A stretch of DNA of 64,000 bases. Origin: Pardosa pseudoannulata (Eukaryota; Arthropoda; Arachnida; Araneae; Lycosidae). The translations under genes were made by a program, and so were the position numbers. Each line of letters begins with the position of its first letter. Position 1 is the stretch's first letter. Positions 37,499 to 49,159 of this stretch are shown here, one piece after another. The stretch covers positions 76,970,186 through 77,034,185 of the forward strand of contig CM063501.1 in assembly GCA_032207245.1 (NCBI GenBank), in the 5' to 3' direction. The notes under the pieces were generated by a model that ran no database searches, was not told where the DNA came from, and saw only the letters and a list, made by a program, of their open reading frames with translations.

Positions 37499-38737
37499 AT
37501 GTTGCAATTCAATTTTTTTCCGAGCTTGAAATTGATAGCTCTTAATAGAATATCTGTTTTATTGGCTTTGAAGAAGAATGCAATTGCCTTGGTGCCTGAT
37601 GATAATAATCATCTCGTAAATTTCAGTAATGATTTGTACATTAGTGAAAACAGGTGCATTCCAGAAAACTTGGTTCGGGATATCGAACATCTACCTGTAC
37701 CGCATTCATTAAAATATGAACTGTTTGCAACTTACAAGAGAATAACATGTAATATTCAGAGATGGAAACGAGAAAACAAAGATTCTCATTTATTCTATGA
37801 ATTTCTGTGCAGTCATTTTTATCTTGTCCAGTGGTCTCCATATGGTGATATTGACGAGGAAGAAACAGCTAAAACTGTATTAAATCACCGTGACTTAGAT
37901 CTCAAGAAAAGATACTGCTTAGCCTGTTATTACTCCCTGGAAGATTACATCCTTGAATTACGTCCCAGAATTGCATTTTTTGAGATTGTGGAAAGCATGC
38001 ATGAAGCCTCTATGGTATGTTCTTCAATATCTGTATATTGGTTTTTGAAACAAGATTTAGGTCTACTTCTGGCAAATCACCCTTTAAGATTTGAACCAAG
38101 GAGATTGTATTTGAAAGCTCTAAAGTTAAAAAATTTAGGTGCCATGAAGTACTTTTTTAGCCAATTGACTCATGTAGGTAAACGATCCTTAGCAGAACGC
38201 AATATAAGTGCCTTAATTTTTCTTTTGAAGGACCAGAAACAGTCATCTCATGCCACAAGTTTATTCTTATTTCTTTTTCATGAAATCAAACGGACTGTGC
38301 CTGTGGTCTGTTTAATGAAATACGCTCCAGAATTTTTAAATTATTTTCTCAGGTGGCCGATGCAGAAGCATTTTTTGGACGCTTTCGACCAACTGTTGCC
38401 ACATCTTGATCCAAAGACTTTTAATAAGTTACTTGTAATTATTGCCCATCAAGCACAGGACGGCTGGATGCTCTATCCTTATCATCAAGTCTTCAGAACC
38501 GTTTGGTTGAAAAGTACTAAAGAGATGAAGAAATATGTTATACTTAAAATTGTGAGAAAATCTAATCCTCACATCATGCAATATTTATCGCTGGATAGGG
38601 TTAGCAGAAGGTTAATTTTCTACAATTCAAAACATGATGTAAATGTAAGTGACGAGCTATTAGCGAATCCTGGGGTGGAAAATTTGCGAAATCATGAGTT
38701 TAAATGGGATATTGGCCTGAGACTTGCTCATCCATAA
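37499..38737 (+). CDS. Uncharacterised 412-aa protein, intact
   Basis: This is the only long, non-repetitive open frame in the window. It has ATG at 37499, TAA at 38735-38737 and no internal intron. Composition is that of a folded soluble protein, rich in Leu, Arg/Lys, His, Phe and Tyr. There is no signal peptide, although the first ~28 residues (MLQFNFFPSLKLIALNRISV...) are hydrophobic and amphipathic. Landmarks: PSLKLIALNRISVLLA at 8-23, LPVPHSLKYELF at ~65-76, KKRYCLACYYSLEDYI at ~137-152, and a long alpha-helical-looking middle and C-terminus with no catalytic motif. The PSL...ALxR start and the RYCLACxYxLED motif recall uncharacterised proteins I associate with spiders and other arachnids, sometimes in large families; this is from memory. 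No ankyrin, kinase or transposase motif is seen. Its single coding exon suits either a retrocopy or a naturally intron-poor family. No function is assigned. Confidence 0.85.
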   Translation: MLQFNFFPSLKLIALNRISVLLALKKNAIALVPDDNNHLVNFSNDLYISENRCIPENLVRDIEHLPVPHSLKYELFATYKRITCNIQRWKRENKDSHLFYEFLCSHFYLVQWSPYGDIDEEETAKTVLNHRDLDLKKRYCLACYYSLEDYILELRPRIAFFEIVESMHEASMVCSSISVYWFLKQDLGLLLANHPLRFEPRRLYLKALKLKNLGAMKYFFSQLTHVGKRSLAERNISALIFLLKDQKQSSHATSLFLFLFHEIKRTVPVVCLMKYAPEFLNYFLRWPMQKHFLDAFDQLLPHLDPKTFNKLLVIIAHQAQDGWMLYPYHQVFRTVWLKSTKEMKKYVILKIVRKSNPHIMQYLSLDRVSRRLIFYNSKHDVNVSDELLANPGVENLRNHEFKWDIGLRLAHP

Positions 38738-40452
38738 ATCCTGCGTGTTGAAAAGTTATCACTGCTTGCCCTTCTAATATCTACGGATATGGCAGATAAT
38801 GTATATACTTTCTGAGGGAAAATTTGATTATCTCGTTGTAGAGATACTCCTTCTCAAAACTTGACAAGACATTCATTCTATAAATACTTTCAAAATTTCA
38901 CAACATCTTGCTACATCTCAAGATACTTTTATATAAAATGTAGTAATGCTGTTCAGTTGGGTTCCATCTGTAAAATGGAACAACATGTGCAAGACTTTTA
39001 TTCCTTTAGAGAGATGCACTTCGTGGGACATAGCCACAACCTATTGGTAAGAACATTATCTATGTTTTCTGTTGTTAAAAGGATGAGCCACATGCAATAG
39101 GTAAAATTCTTTTCATAAAATCTAACATTTCAAGAATCTGTTCCATTTTCTAGAATTTTAATTAGTAAAATTTAACAAGAAAGTTTATGGTATATTGCAC
39201 TTGTATTTATAAAATGGCACAAGTGCAACAACCTGTATTTTTTGTGTAATTTCTTTGGTAAAATCTGATAAATAATCATCTAACCTACAACGAATATTTG
39301 ACAAATAAGCTACCAAAACGCATTTGTGCCACTTTTTGGTTTAAATCATACCCCACACTCTGATTTAGTAAGAGTGCAAATATTAAATAATAGTAAATAT
39401 CAAAATGGATAATTTATAATTCAATGATTCAACAGTAAAATATAATATTGAATCATTTTATCTGTTTATAAAATGTGGTAGAATCATTAGTCATGAGTTA
39501 ATTATTTGTGTATGTTATTTATTATAAACTTTTCTGGATATATTATTGATATGTTATTCTTGTACTTCCTTCTTTAATGCATTTAATTTCAACATTAACT
39601 ACATTAAAGAAGAATATGAAGAATTTTTTAATATTTATACATATCATAGTGTCTGAATTTAGTCTGGTCATATTAATATATTGTTTTCTTTATTCTTCAC
39701 AGTTAATTTGCACATCAGTTTGAATATTTATACATATCATAGTGTCTCAATTTATTCTGGTCATATTAATGTTATGTTTTCTTGATTCTTCAACAGAGTT
39801 AAATGGCATATCAGTTTGAATATTTATACATATCAAAGTGTCTGAGACATTAATATTTTCTTGAGTCTTCAGTTAATTCATAATTTTAATTACCTTTACA
39901 TAATTGTGTGTTTTTTCATTTCATAATTTTTTCATTGTCATAAATTATATTTTCTGTATTATCAAAATACATTTTAGTTTTTGCGCTACTATATGGATAT
40001 TTATCAGTTTTGATATCAGAAATACAGGCTAGTCAAATGCAGTTGTAGTTACATCTTTGATGTGTATATTTCTTCGAACTTCATTCGAATGTTATTTCTT
40101 GTGTTTATAGAAATATTAATATTTTGTGTTTAATTTTTAAATTTTTTGTCTTCTATTCTTTTTTTATTTTTTTATTCTTTTTTATTTATTTTGTCTTTTA
40201 TTATAACTCTTTTTAAGTATTGTTTTCTGCCCTAATATGAGAGATAATCTGCTTTATGCATCAAGATTCTTTGCTTATTAAATATAGTTTGTTTGTTTGT
40301 TGAAAAGTTTGTAAGGTTGTGAAATCCTGTTGAAATCGTGAATTTAGGATGCATTTTTTGTATAAACATAAATGGTTTTCTTGTGTTGCTAGGTGTTCTA
40401 CTTTTTTGTTAAAAGTTTAACTTTGAAGCTAAATTTACTTTTTCACTTTAAC

Positions 40453-40455
<3 letters not shown>
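38738..40455. other. 3' flank of the gene, AT-rich
   Basis: The first several hundred bases are likely 3'UTR, but I cannot fix a poly(A) site; several ATTAAA hexamers occur after ~39370. A loose ~115-bp triplication lies at 39630-39860 (ATATTTATACATATCA, GTGTCT, CTGGTCATATTAAT). The plus frame 38861-39100 is not family-recognisable. Confidence 0.5.
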
Positions 40456-40458
<3 letters not shown>

Positions 40459-40531
<73 letters not shown>

Positions 40532-40561
40532 AGATATATATACATATATATACATATATAT

Positions 40562-40634
<73 letters not shown>

Positions 40635-40645
40635 TATATATATAT

Positions 40646-40707
<62 letters not shown>
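40459..40707. repeat. (AT)n microsatellite with GATA/CATA interruptions, ~250 bp
   Basis: TA run with (GATATA)n near 40514-40535 and CATATA steps near 40540-40570. Confidence 0.97.
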
Positions 40708-40709
<2 letters not shown>

Positions 40710-40861
40710 ATTAATATTTTGTTCATTTGTTAACGATGTGTGCTTATTAAATACTTTTTTGATTCATGTTTGTGTTTTGACAACTGCCTTTAGACTCAAA
40801 AAATTACCTTACGTTTGGAGATAAACACAATTTTCTACTTTTTCATTCCTTTGTGATTGTT

Positions 40862-41275
40862 TAACAATTTATTTGAGGAGATTTTATATAGTCTTCTGAT
40901 TATGTTTTAATCTTGATTTTGTTTCGGTATTTTTGCATAAAATTGTTAGACTTGTTTCTATTTATTGAGTTATTATTCTTTTCTGTATCAGTTAAACTAT
41001 TAAACCAAGTCTATTTTCTCACTTTTATTAATATATCATCTATTTGAATTAAAATTGTCATTCTTTTGGGATCGTTTAGCAATTAGTTTGAGGAGATTTT
41101 ATATAGTCTTCTAATTATGTTTCAGTCTTGATTTGGTTCGGTATTTTTGCATAAAATTACTAATCTTTCTTCTATTTATTGAGTTATTATTCTTTTTTTG
41201 TATCAGTTAAACTTTTAAACTAAGTCTATTTTCTCACTTTTATTAATATATCATCTATTTCAATTACAATTGTCT
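40862..41275. repeat. 215-bp tandem duplication
   Basis: TTTGAGGAGATTTTATATAG at 40872 recurs at 41087. GGTATTTTTGCATAAAATT and ATTTTCTCACTTTTATT follow in both copies. Confidence 0.9.
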
Positions 41276-41424
41276 GTTAAGTTAACAGCTTATTCTTCTT
41301 TTTATACTTTAATGTTTTATGTTTATTAAATATTATTTTTTCTCCTCTTAAATCAAAAACTTTTGGAGAAACTAAATTATCTTACAGCAAAAGGTTAATA
41401 AACATACAGATTTTTGATTGCTTT

Positions 41425-41990
41425 ATATTTTTTAGCGGTGTTTACATTCATGTAAAAAGTTTATAAGTACAGACAAAAATGTGAAAATCAAGTAAAAGTA
41501 CAAACTTCTAAAATCTTGTTGTAGTCATCACTTTCATTTAAATTATTTCATTACTATTCTAAGAGTTAAAACTTTTAACGGGTCTCAGAACAGTTAAACA
41601 TAAGAATTTATTTTTTGGAGAAATCTGTTATATATCTCTTTAAATAAAAAACTTAAATATTTATAAAAAATAATAAATAGATTTATAAAATATATACATA
41701 TGATTATTTTTTATCGGTGTTTACATTCATGTAGAAAGTTTATAAGTACAGATAAAAATGTAAAAATCGAGTACAGACTTGTAAAATCTTGCTGTAGTCA
41801 TTACTTTAATTTAACTATTAATATTCTAAGAGTTAAAACTTTTAACGGGTCTCAGAAGAGTTAAACATAAGAATTTTATTTGTAGAAGTATGTTATAGGT
41901 CTCTTTAGCAAAAAACCTTAAATGTTTATAAAAATAATAAAAAAATATTTTTATAAAATATATACTTATGACTTGAATTTTTTTGTTCGT
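41425..41990. repeat. ~280-bp direct duplication
   Basis: CGGTGTTTACATTCATGTA followed by AAGTTTATAAGTACAGA, AATCTTGTTGTAGTCAT (or GCTG), AAAACTTTTAACGGGTCTC and AGTTAAACATAAGAATT occurs at ~41437 and ~41715. The copies are moderately diverged. Confidence 0.88.
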
Positions 41991-42398
41991 TAAAACTGTG
42001 CGAAAGCTTACAACAAATATTTTGGACAAAAATGCTAATTTTTTTATGAAGAACTACTTGTAAAATTTGAATCTAACTAAAACCATGCATAAGTTTAATC
42101 ACATTTTTGTATTTTTAAAACATGTTTTAATTTTACCTCTTTTTGGAGATAATTTTGACATGTGCTAACCACTCTAAAAAAATGTTACTCTCGTAGAAAT
42201 AATTTTTTGTTCAATTACATGAAACTTTTATTATATTAAAATTCTGAATATTATGTGCAGAAATATTAAATAGGTTTTGAGAAATCTTGCACGCAACTTT
42301 AAAAATTTGCAGTCTGAAAATAATAAAATTAGAGTAAGCAGTAAACAATTGCTAAACGCTAGAGTGACTTTTATATTTTTAATCATAACTTGTAAACG

Positions 42399-43262
42399 GT
42401 AAATTCCCAATTCCGGGGGCCCCGCCGCCATGTTTTTGGTACTATTTTTGAACAAGTGATCGCCAAATTGTCGCTAAGTGATGTTTACAATTTGTGTATT
42501 AAGTTTATACCCGATCTCAAAGCATATTTTGAACAAAAAAAGGGTTTGAAATTTTGTTGAGATGAATACACATTTAAATTTGAGTTTTTAATATATTTAG
42601 AGGCGCTTTTGTACTGCTTATTAAACTAAACAGCACAGAATTTTTGCAATTAAGCAAAATATAAGCATTAGTTGGTTATATTTATGCATATAAAATATTT
42701 AGTTATTTTTATAAAATACGGTTGCTATTTAATGAAATTATTTTAAAACTATCAAACGATTAAATAGTTATAAAGTACGGTACAAATTACTTCTAGAAAT
42801 TATTAGCTTAAAATGGAAATATAAGAATGGAGTAAATGTTTTAAATAAATAATAAATTTTTAGCTTAAAATTCTGAAGATAGTAAGGGAGTGAAATAATT
42901 TTTCTTATCTAAGTGAGGTAAAGCTCCCCTTGATCATCCGTCACAATAACGGTAGAGAGTCGTAATAAAATTACTTTTATTACTCAGTTTATCACTTTTA
43001 ACAATGTAGACAGTTTTAACACTGTAAAATAATACAGTTTAAAAATATTTATTCATCATTTTGTATTAAATTAAGACACAATTTTGAATAAAGTTCAAAA
43101 AGCAGTAAATAAAAAAAATATAAATGTGAATTATAACATCGAAGAGTCCGAAAAGAAGAGCAAGGTTTGCCAGAAAATAGGGTTCTAGAATTTGGCGATA
43201 TCTCCCACGCTTGGCGTCCCGACCGAACTCGTTTCCGGGGCCCCCCGAACTGGGAAATAGCC
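42399..43262. mobile_element. Unclassified inverted-repeat element with GC-rich ends, 864 bp
   Basis: The left end reads GGTAAATTCCCAATTCCGGG followed by GGCCCC. The right end in complement reads GGCTATTTCCCAGTTCGGGG followed by GGCCCC. A subterminal inverted CGCCAAATT/AATTTGGCGA pair lies ~40-70 bp inside each end. The interior is AT-rich with no coding domain. I could not define a target-site duplication, so the superfamily is open. The minus frame 42231-42455 crosses the left boundary. Confidence 0.7.
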
Positions 43263-43607
43263 CTTGTGTAAACTAAGCTGAATTTTTGTATGCTATTTTT
43301 AATGCATAGGACATCTCAATCTATGACTTTTTTTTTATCAAAAAGTTTAGAAGGTTAAGAGTCCTGACATCCATTAAACTAAATCTGTTTTTGTCATATT
43401 ATTAATGTATACAAATTATTTTACTTAATATTTTCTCCCTTTGTCATGACTAGTTAACGTTATTCTTGTATTATTTTTTGTTTCCCGCTGTTAAATGTAC
43501 TCCAATATTTTTATAACACACTTCAGGCCAAAGGCATTACGTTCCATAATAATATTAGTCAGAAAACTATTTTCTCTATGCTTTGTGGATTTTTACATGA
43601 TGTGTTT

Positions 43608-44239
43608 GTACAGGATTGTCAAATTCTTCTTTATTTAAAACTTAGTTCAAGTATATATTTTGTGTAAAATTTATATTCTCTCATTTTTATAGAGATATTA
43701 TTGCTGATCTGTATTTCTAAAATTTTAAACTACATCAATTTTCCACTTTAAATGATATATCATTTCTTTCATTTAATATTCTCTGATATTAATAGATATT
43801 CCTCCTTATGCATTAATGTTGTATGTTTATTAACCCTTTGTGTACCATATCAATTTTTCTCATTCCCAGTAGTCTGTTCCAAATTAGTGTTTGAGTTATA
43901 TCCATTTTTTCAGAGTTTGAGTTTGTACAGGATTGCCAAATTCTGCTTCATTTGAACATTAGTTCAAGTATATATTTTGTGTAAAATTTATATTCTCTCT
44001 TGTTTATAGAGATATTATTAGTGATCTGTATTTCTAAACTTTTAAACTACATCAACTTTTCACTTTAAATAATATATCATTTCTTTTAATTAATATTCTG
44101 TCATATTAATAGATATTCCTCCTTATGCATTAATGTTGTATGTTTATTAACCCTTTATGCTCCATATTAATTTTTCTCGTTCCCAGTAGTCTGTTCAAAC
44201 TAGACTTTGAGTCATATCCATTTATTGCCTGACTGTTAA
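43608..44239. repeat. 316-bp tandem duplication carrying a transposon end
   Basis: GTACAGGATTG at 43608 recurs at 43924. Shared blocks include AGTTCAAGTATATATTTTGT, GATATTCCTCCTTATGCATT and TATGTTTATTAACCCTTT. The repeated segment contains the left end of the TTAA element at 44147, so the left end is present twice (43830 and 44147). Confidence 0.88.
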
Positions 44240-44361
44240 ATAATTTTAATTGTGTTAAATAATTATGAACACATTTTAAATTTAAAAACTATGTTGAACC
44301 ACATTCGGCGAAAATAAAGATGATGCCGAATCAAATTCGATATTGGAGCGCAAAGGGTTAA
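44147..44361. mobile_element. TTAA-flanked MITE, 207 bp
   Basis: TTAA at 44147-44150 and 44358-44361. The left end is CCCTTTATGCTCCATATTAA; the right end in complement is CCCTTTGCGCTCCAATATCG. This gives ~16 bp of good inverted repeat with CCCTTT ends, piggyBac-like. It is non-coding. Confidence 0.78.
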
Positions 44362-44829
44362 ATATTATTTGTGTCTCGATGTTTAATACATTTTGTTTTT
44401 AGCAACAAATTTTACACCAAGTTAATTATCTTCAATGAGGAGCTAAACCAAAATACAGTTCTTTGGTTGTTTATCAGTGCTTGCTTTCATATAGCAAGTT
44501 ATTTACATAGGCTTCTAAAATTGTGTTGCAACGGTGACTTTACGCTGCACTATGTTGTGCAAACATTAATTCTCTTCCTTGTGTTTCAGATATAATTAAT
44601 GTATAATTTCATATAATTAATGTTTTGAAAGAGTTGAACTTTTAACATAAACCAAATTTTTCCTTTTTATAAATAATTATTTTATTTTAATAAACTTTAT
44701 TTGCCATAAAACATTTTTCTTGTGTTAAAGAGTTATAATAATTCTTTTAATTAAACCTTCAAGCTAAATCTTACTTCAAGCATAATCAATTATTCTTTTT
44801 TAATATATTCTCATTTCAATTAGCACTAT
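44362..44829. other. AT-rich DNA, no gene seen
   Basis: The plus frame 44371-44595 is unassigned. Nothing else is supported. Confidence 0.45.
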
Positions 44830-47370
44830 TTCTTATATTAACTCCTTAACTGTGATATGTCAAAAAGTTGCATGTGAATTTTAAATTTCTTTCTATTTAA
44901 TTTGATGCAACATATCGCTAAAAAGATAAAAAAAATTGTTTACTTTAGCACATAACAAAGTTCCAAATGAATAGGAGTTTCTACGTTTAATATTTTGATA
45001 TACATGCAAAACATTAATGAATTTTTTTTTAATAAACTGATTTTGACCTTCCCAAAATAGAAACTTCTCTTAAAATTTTTAATAAAATTAATTTTAAATA
45101 ATTCAGCTTAAAATTAATGTTCTACCTGAAATCAGTTCTGGTATTACAAATTTTTCCTGCTTGAGGTACCCGCACTGGATCTAAGTGACATTGTCAAGTG
45201 ATTAATAGATTTTCCTCTATATTTATTAACGTTTGTATATTTATTATTATTCAGTTCCCGCTGTTTAATACATATACGCAAAATAAGTAAATTGGTTTAC
45301 AAAAAATGTTAATCAAAATGCAGTTTTTTCATTATGTTGTTTGTTTATCAGTTTTTTTTTTTAAGGTGTAGGTTGTTTATGCTGTCTTGTGCAATTCTGT
45401 CGCAGCTGTAAGTTTATATTGTATTTTTTTAGTGGAATTTTAAATAATTAAGCTTAACATTTTTCTTCTGCCTGAAATCAGTTCAGGAATTACTAATTTT
45501 TCCAGTCTGAGGTACTCGAAGTGGATTCAAGTGACATTGTCAAGGAGTTAATCAAAATGCAGTTTTTTCATTGTGTTGTTTGTTTATCAGTGCTTTTTAT
45601 AATGTAGGTGGTTTATACTGCCTTGGTAAATCCTGTTGTAAGTTTATATTGTGTTTTGTTTAAGTTAATTTTAAATAATTAACTTACAATTTTTCTTCTG
45701 CCCGAAATCAGTTCGGGCATTACAAATTTTTCATGTTTAGGGTACCCGAACTGAATCCAAGTGACACTGTCAAGGGGTTAATAGATTTTCCTCTACACTG
45801 ATTTCCGTTTGTATGTTTATTATTATTTGGTTCCCACCGTTTAATACATATACGCAAAATAAGTAAATTGCTTTACAAGAAATGTTAATCAAAATGCAGT
45901 TTTTTCATTGTGTTGTTTGTTTATCAGTGCTTTTTATAATGTAGGTGGTTTATACTGCCTTGGTAAATCCTGTTGTAAGTTTATATTGTGTTTTGTTTAA
46001 CTTAATTTTAAATAATTAACTTAAAGTTTTTCTTTTTCCCGAAATCAGTTAGGGCATTACAAATTTTTCATGTTTAGGGTACCCGAACTGAATCCAAGTG
46101 ACACTGTCAAGGAGTAAATAGATTTTCCTCTGCACTGATTTCCGTTTGTATGTTTATTATTATTCAGTTCCCACCGTTTAATACATATACTCAAAATAAA
46201 TAAATTGCTTTACAAGAAATGTTATTCAAAATGCAGTTTTCTCATTGTGTTGTTTGTTTATCAGTGCTTTTTATAATGTTGGTGGTTTATACTGCTTTGG
46301 GAAATCTTGTCTCAATTGTAAGTTTATATTGTTCTTTGTTTGTAAGTTAATGTTAAATAATTAAGCTTAAAATTTTTCTTCTACCCGAAGTCAGTTCGGG
46401 CATTATAAATTTTTCACGTTTGAGATACCTAAACTGGATCCAAATGGCACTGGCAAGGGGTTAATAGATTTTTCTCTACAATGATTAACGTTTGTTTATT
46501 ATTATTCAGTTCCCACCCTTTAATACATATGCGCAAAATAAGGAAATTGTCTTAAAAGAAATGTTAATCAAAATGCAATTTTTTCACTGTTTGGTTTGTT
46601 TATCAGTTCTGTTTATGATGTAGATTGTTTATACTGTCTTGTGCAATCCTGTCGCAGTTGTATGTTTAGATTGTGTTTTGTTTGTAATTTAATTTTAAAT
46701 AATTAAGCTTATAATTAAGCTTAAAATTTTTCTTCTTCCCGAAATCTGTTCGGGCATTACAAATTTTTCACTTTTTGGGTACCCGAACTGGATCCAAATG
46801 ACACTGGGAAGGGGTTAATAGATTTACCTCTACATTGATTAACGTTTCTATGTTTATTATTATTCAGTTCCCACTCTTTAATACATATGCGCAAAATAAG
46901 GAAATTGCTTTAAAAAAATGTTAATAAAAATGCAATTTTTTCACTGTTTTGTTTGTTTATCAGTTTTTTTTATGATGTACGTTGTTTATAATGTCTTGTG
47001 CAATCCTGTCGCAGTTGTAAGTTTATATTGTGTTTTGTTTAAGTTAATTTTAAATAATTAACTTACAATTTTTCTTCTGCCCGAAATCAGTTCGGGCATT
47101 ACAAATTTTTCATGTTTAGGGTACCCGAACTGAATCCAAGTGACACTGTCAAGGGGTTAATAGATTTTCCTCTACACTGATTTCCGTTTGTATGTTTATT
47201 ATTATTCAGTTTCCACCGTTTAATACATATGTGCAAAATAAGTAAATTGCCTTACAAGAAATGTTAATCAAAATGCAGTTTTCTCATTTTTTTTTTGTTT
47301 ATCAGTGTTTTGTAGGCTGTTTATACTGCCTTGTGAAATCCTGTTGCAATTGTAAGTTTATACTGTATTT
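44830..47370. repeat. ~345-bp tandem array, 7 units, each with a hairpin and GGGGTTAA
   Basis: The block AAGTGACACTGTCAAGGGGT (variants) occurs at 45183, 45529, 45759, 46096, 46442, 46796 and 47138. Spacings are 337-354 bp except one unit of 230 bp with an internal deletion. Units contain TTTAATACATATACGCAAAA, AATCAAAATGCAGTTTT, TGTTTATCAGTGCTTTTTAT and the hairpin GCCCGAAATCAGTTCGGGC (e.g. 45700-45718). GGGTACCCGAACTG follows, then AGGGGTTAA. The last block looks like the complement of a TTAACCCCTTG transposon end, so a TTAA element may have been captured in the amplified unit. Confidence 0.92.
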
Positions 47371-48014
47371 TGTTTGTTATCACTAAAGCTTTTTCTTGTG
47401 TTTAAAAGTTATTATTAATGTTTTGTAAGTGTTAACCTATTTTTCCACTGTGATTGATTTTTTTAATAAAATTGTGTGTCAAAATAATAGATTTTCATAT
47501 TCATTCCTTAATTGTATATATTTATTAAATATCATTTGTTTCCCACCGGTTAATGGATTCCAGTTAATTTTCAGTAGTCTTTAGAATTAATGAATACACT
47601 TACATGAAATTATTATTCAAAATAATCACTTATTGCTGTTTATCAGTATGTGCTTTGTAGGGGTAAGTTTTACACATCTGGTCAATATAATATAATACAT
47701 GCTAACCACAACAGTATCAATGTACATGTATCTGCATAAGAAGGAATATTAAACACAGTATTTTGGAAAATAGATTCCCAAATTTTACTATGAAAGTACA
47801 TTTCTATGAGAACATAACAAGCACTCTAAAATTGTTTAATGTATGTTTTAAAATAATAGACATAAACATTGGTCACATTTCTTGTAAAAAGAGCTAGTTA
47901 TGTTTATCAAAAAGGTCAGTTTTAGCCATGTTAGAGGACACTTTATGTATATCATATTGAAACTATTTGTGAGTAAATCATATATTATATATAAAAACAT
48001 ATTATGCTGAATCC
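47371..48014. other. AT-rich DNA, no gene seen
   Basis: A decayed partial unit of the preceding array may persist near 47480-47660 (TTCCCACCGGTTAATGG, TGTTTATCAGTATGTGCTTT). Nothing else is supported. Confidence 0.45.
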
Positions 48015-48226
48015 TTAACCAATTCCGGTAAAATGACGAGTCTAGCTCGTCATTAGTTTTTCATTCCATACCGCACAATGACAAGCTACACTAGTCATTC
48101 AATTAAAGTTACTGTTAAATATGATAATTAATTTAGTTTAAAATTTCTAGTGTACTGAATTTGGCAACACTTTTATCACTTGTGAAAATCACAAGTCACT
48201 ATTGCATATTGTTTACTTAGAATTTC

Positions 48227-48412
48227 TTGGTACAAGTCATTGCCAAATTAATGAGTCAGAATAAAAGAAAACCTACTAAGAAATGCCGTGTGTGTTACAA
48301 GAATCAAATTAAAAGTGAGACTACTTGGCGGTGTAAACAATTAAGAATTCCTTTGCACTTTGTTTTGAAAAGTACCACTAGCTTGAAGACTATTATCTGT
48401 ATACCTTATTAA
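48227..48412 (+). pseudogene. piggyBac transposase cysteine-rich C-terminus, second copy
   Basis: The frame starts MVQVIAKLMSQNKRKPTKK and continues CRVCYKNQIKSETTWRCKQ, differing from the first copy by a few residues (K for R, T for S, L for F). The same indel separates it from CFEKYH-stop in the next frame. It is an end-binding domain remnant only, without the catalytic core. Confidence 0.82.
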
Positions 48413-48569
48413 TGTTTTGCTTTGATATTTTCTTAATTTTACTGTTTCTGATATTATTTAACACTATGTAAAAAGTGGATTTTAATTAAGAATATGTAAG
48501 AATTGTAAAATGAAACAAGTTTTTTAAATCAAAATTAAATGGTTATTTCATGCACAGTTTTTCATTATT

Positions 48570-48765
48570 AAATCATACCGGATTTTGTTTGGAGTGCTAC
48601 GGTCTACTTTTTGCAACACGAGGGCTAATGAGACCGGGACCTACAGCTTAAAGCGATTCCGAACGGCTACGAACATCCATGCCACTGTGGGATTCGAACC
48701 CACGTACTTCGGTACCGAAGGCCAGCACCCTAACCAATCGGCCATCGTTCGGCAAATCATACCGG
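48570..48765 (-). mobile_element. SINE family 1, best-preserved copy, 12-bp target duplication
   Basis: AAATCATACCGG at 48570-48581 is repeated perfectly at 48754-48765, around a 172-bp body. On the minus strand the body begins GCCGAACGATGGCCGATTGG (A-box-like TGGCCGATTGG) and has GTGGGTTCGAATCCCAC, a perfect tRNA T-arm with B box. It then has GTAGCCGTTCGGAATCG and ends CACTCCAAACAAAAT. It is a tRNA-derived SINE transcribed by RNA polymerase III and moved by LINE enzymes. The plus frame 48585-48788 is spurious. Confidence 0.95.
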
Positions 48766-48775
48766 AAGGGGTTAA

Positions 48776-49084
48776 GAGTTTAACATAACTGGTACTTTAA
48801 GATTTCACTGGTAAAATATTCTGATTAAAATACTAATTACGATCTTAAAAACACATTTCTTTTAATAGCATACACTCTCTGTATTGAGTTAGAGAACTCA
48901 TCAAACTAAAAATAATTATATTAAATTTTACCATCTACATAATTTCTTTTCTATACTGTATACTACACAAAATATCAACCACTACTACATGTTTTATTTA
49001 CATGTCTTCTGGATTGTTTTTACATCTAACGAAAATATTTTATTCTGGATACAGATAAAACACAGATTATATGCTAGTAATTAA
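48776..49084. other. AT-rich DNA, no gene seen
   Basis: Nothing supported. Confidence 0.5.

Positions 49085-49159
<75 letters not shown>

Larger units (their letters stand above)
48015..48775 (+). mobile_element. Second copy of the piggyBac element, split by a SINE
   Basis: TTAA at 48015-48018 and 48772-48775. It is the reverse orientation of 24827-25364: left end CCAATTCCGGTAAAATGACG with the GACGAG...CTCGTC dyad, right end TACCGGAAGGGG. A SINE sits 6 bp inside the right end. Without it the element would be ~570 bp, like the first copy. Confidence 0.9.

Noticed and set aside
37641..37841. 66-codon minus-strand frame
   Set aside because: Antisense shadow of the intact 412-codon gene.
48656..48712. 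tRNA gene suggested by the perfect T-arm GGGTTCGAATCCC
   Set aside because: It is the head of a SINE with target duplications; the same body recurs at several loci and the cloverleaf is not complete.
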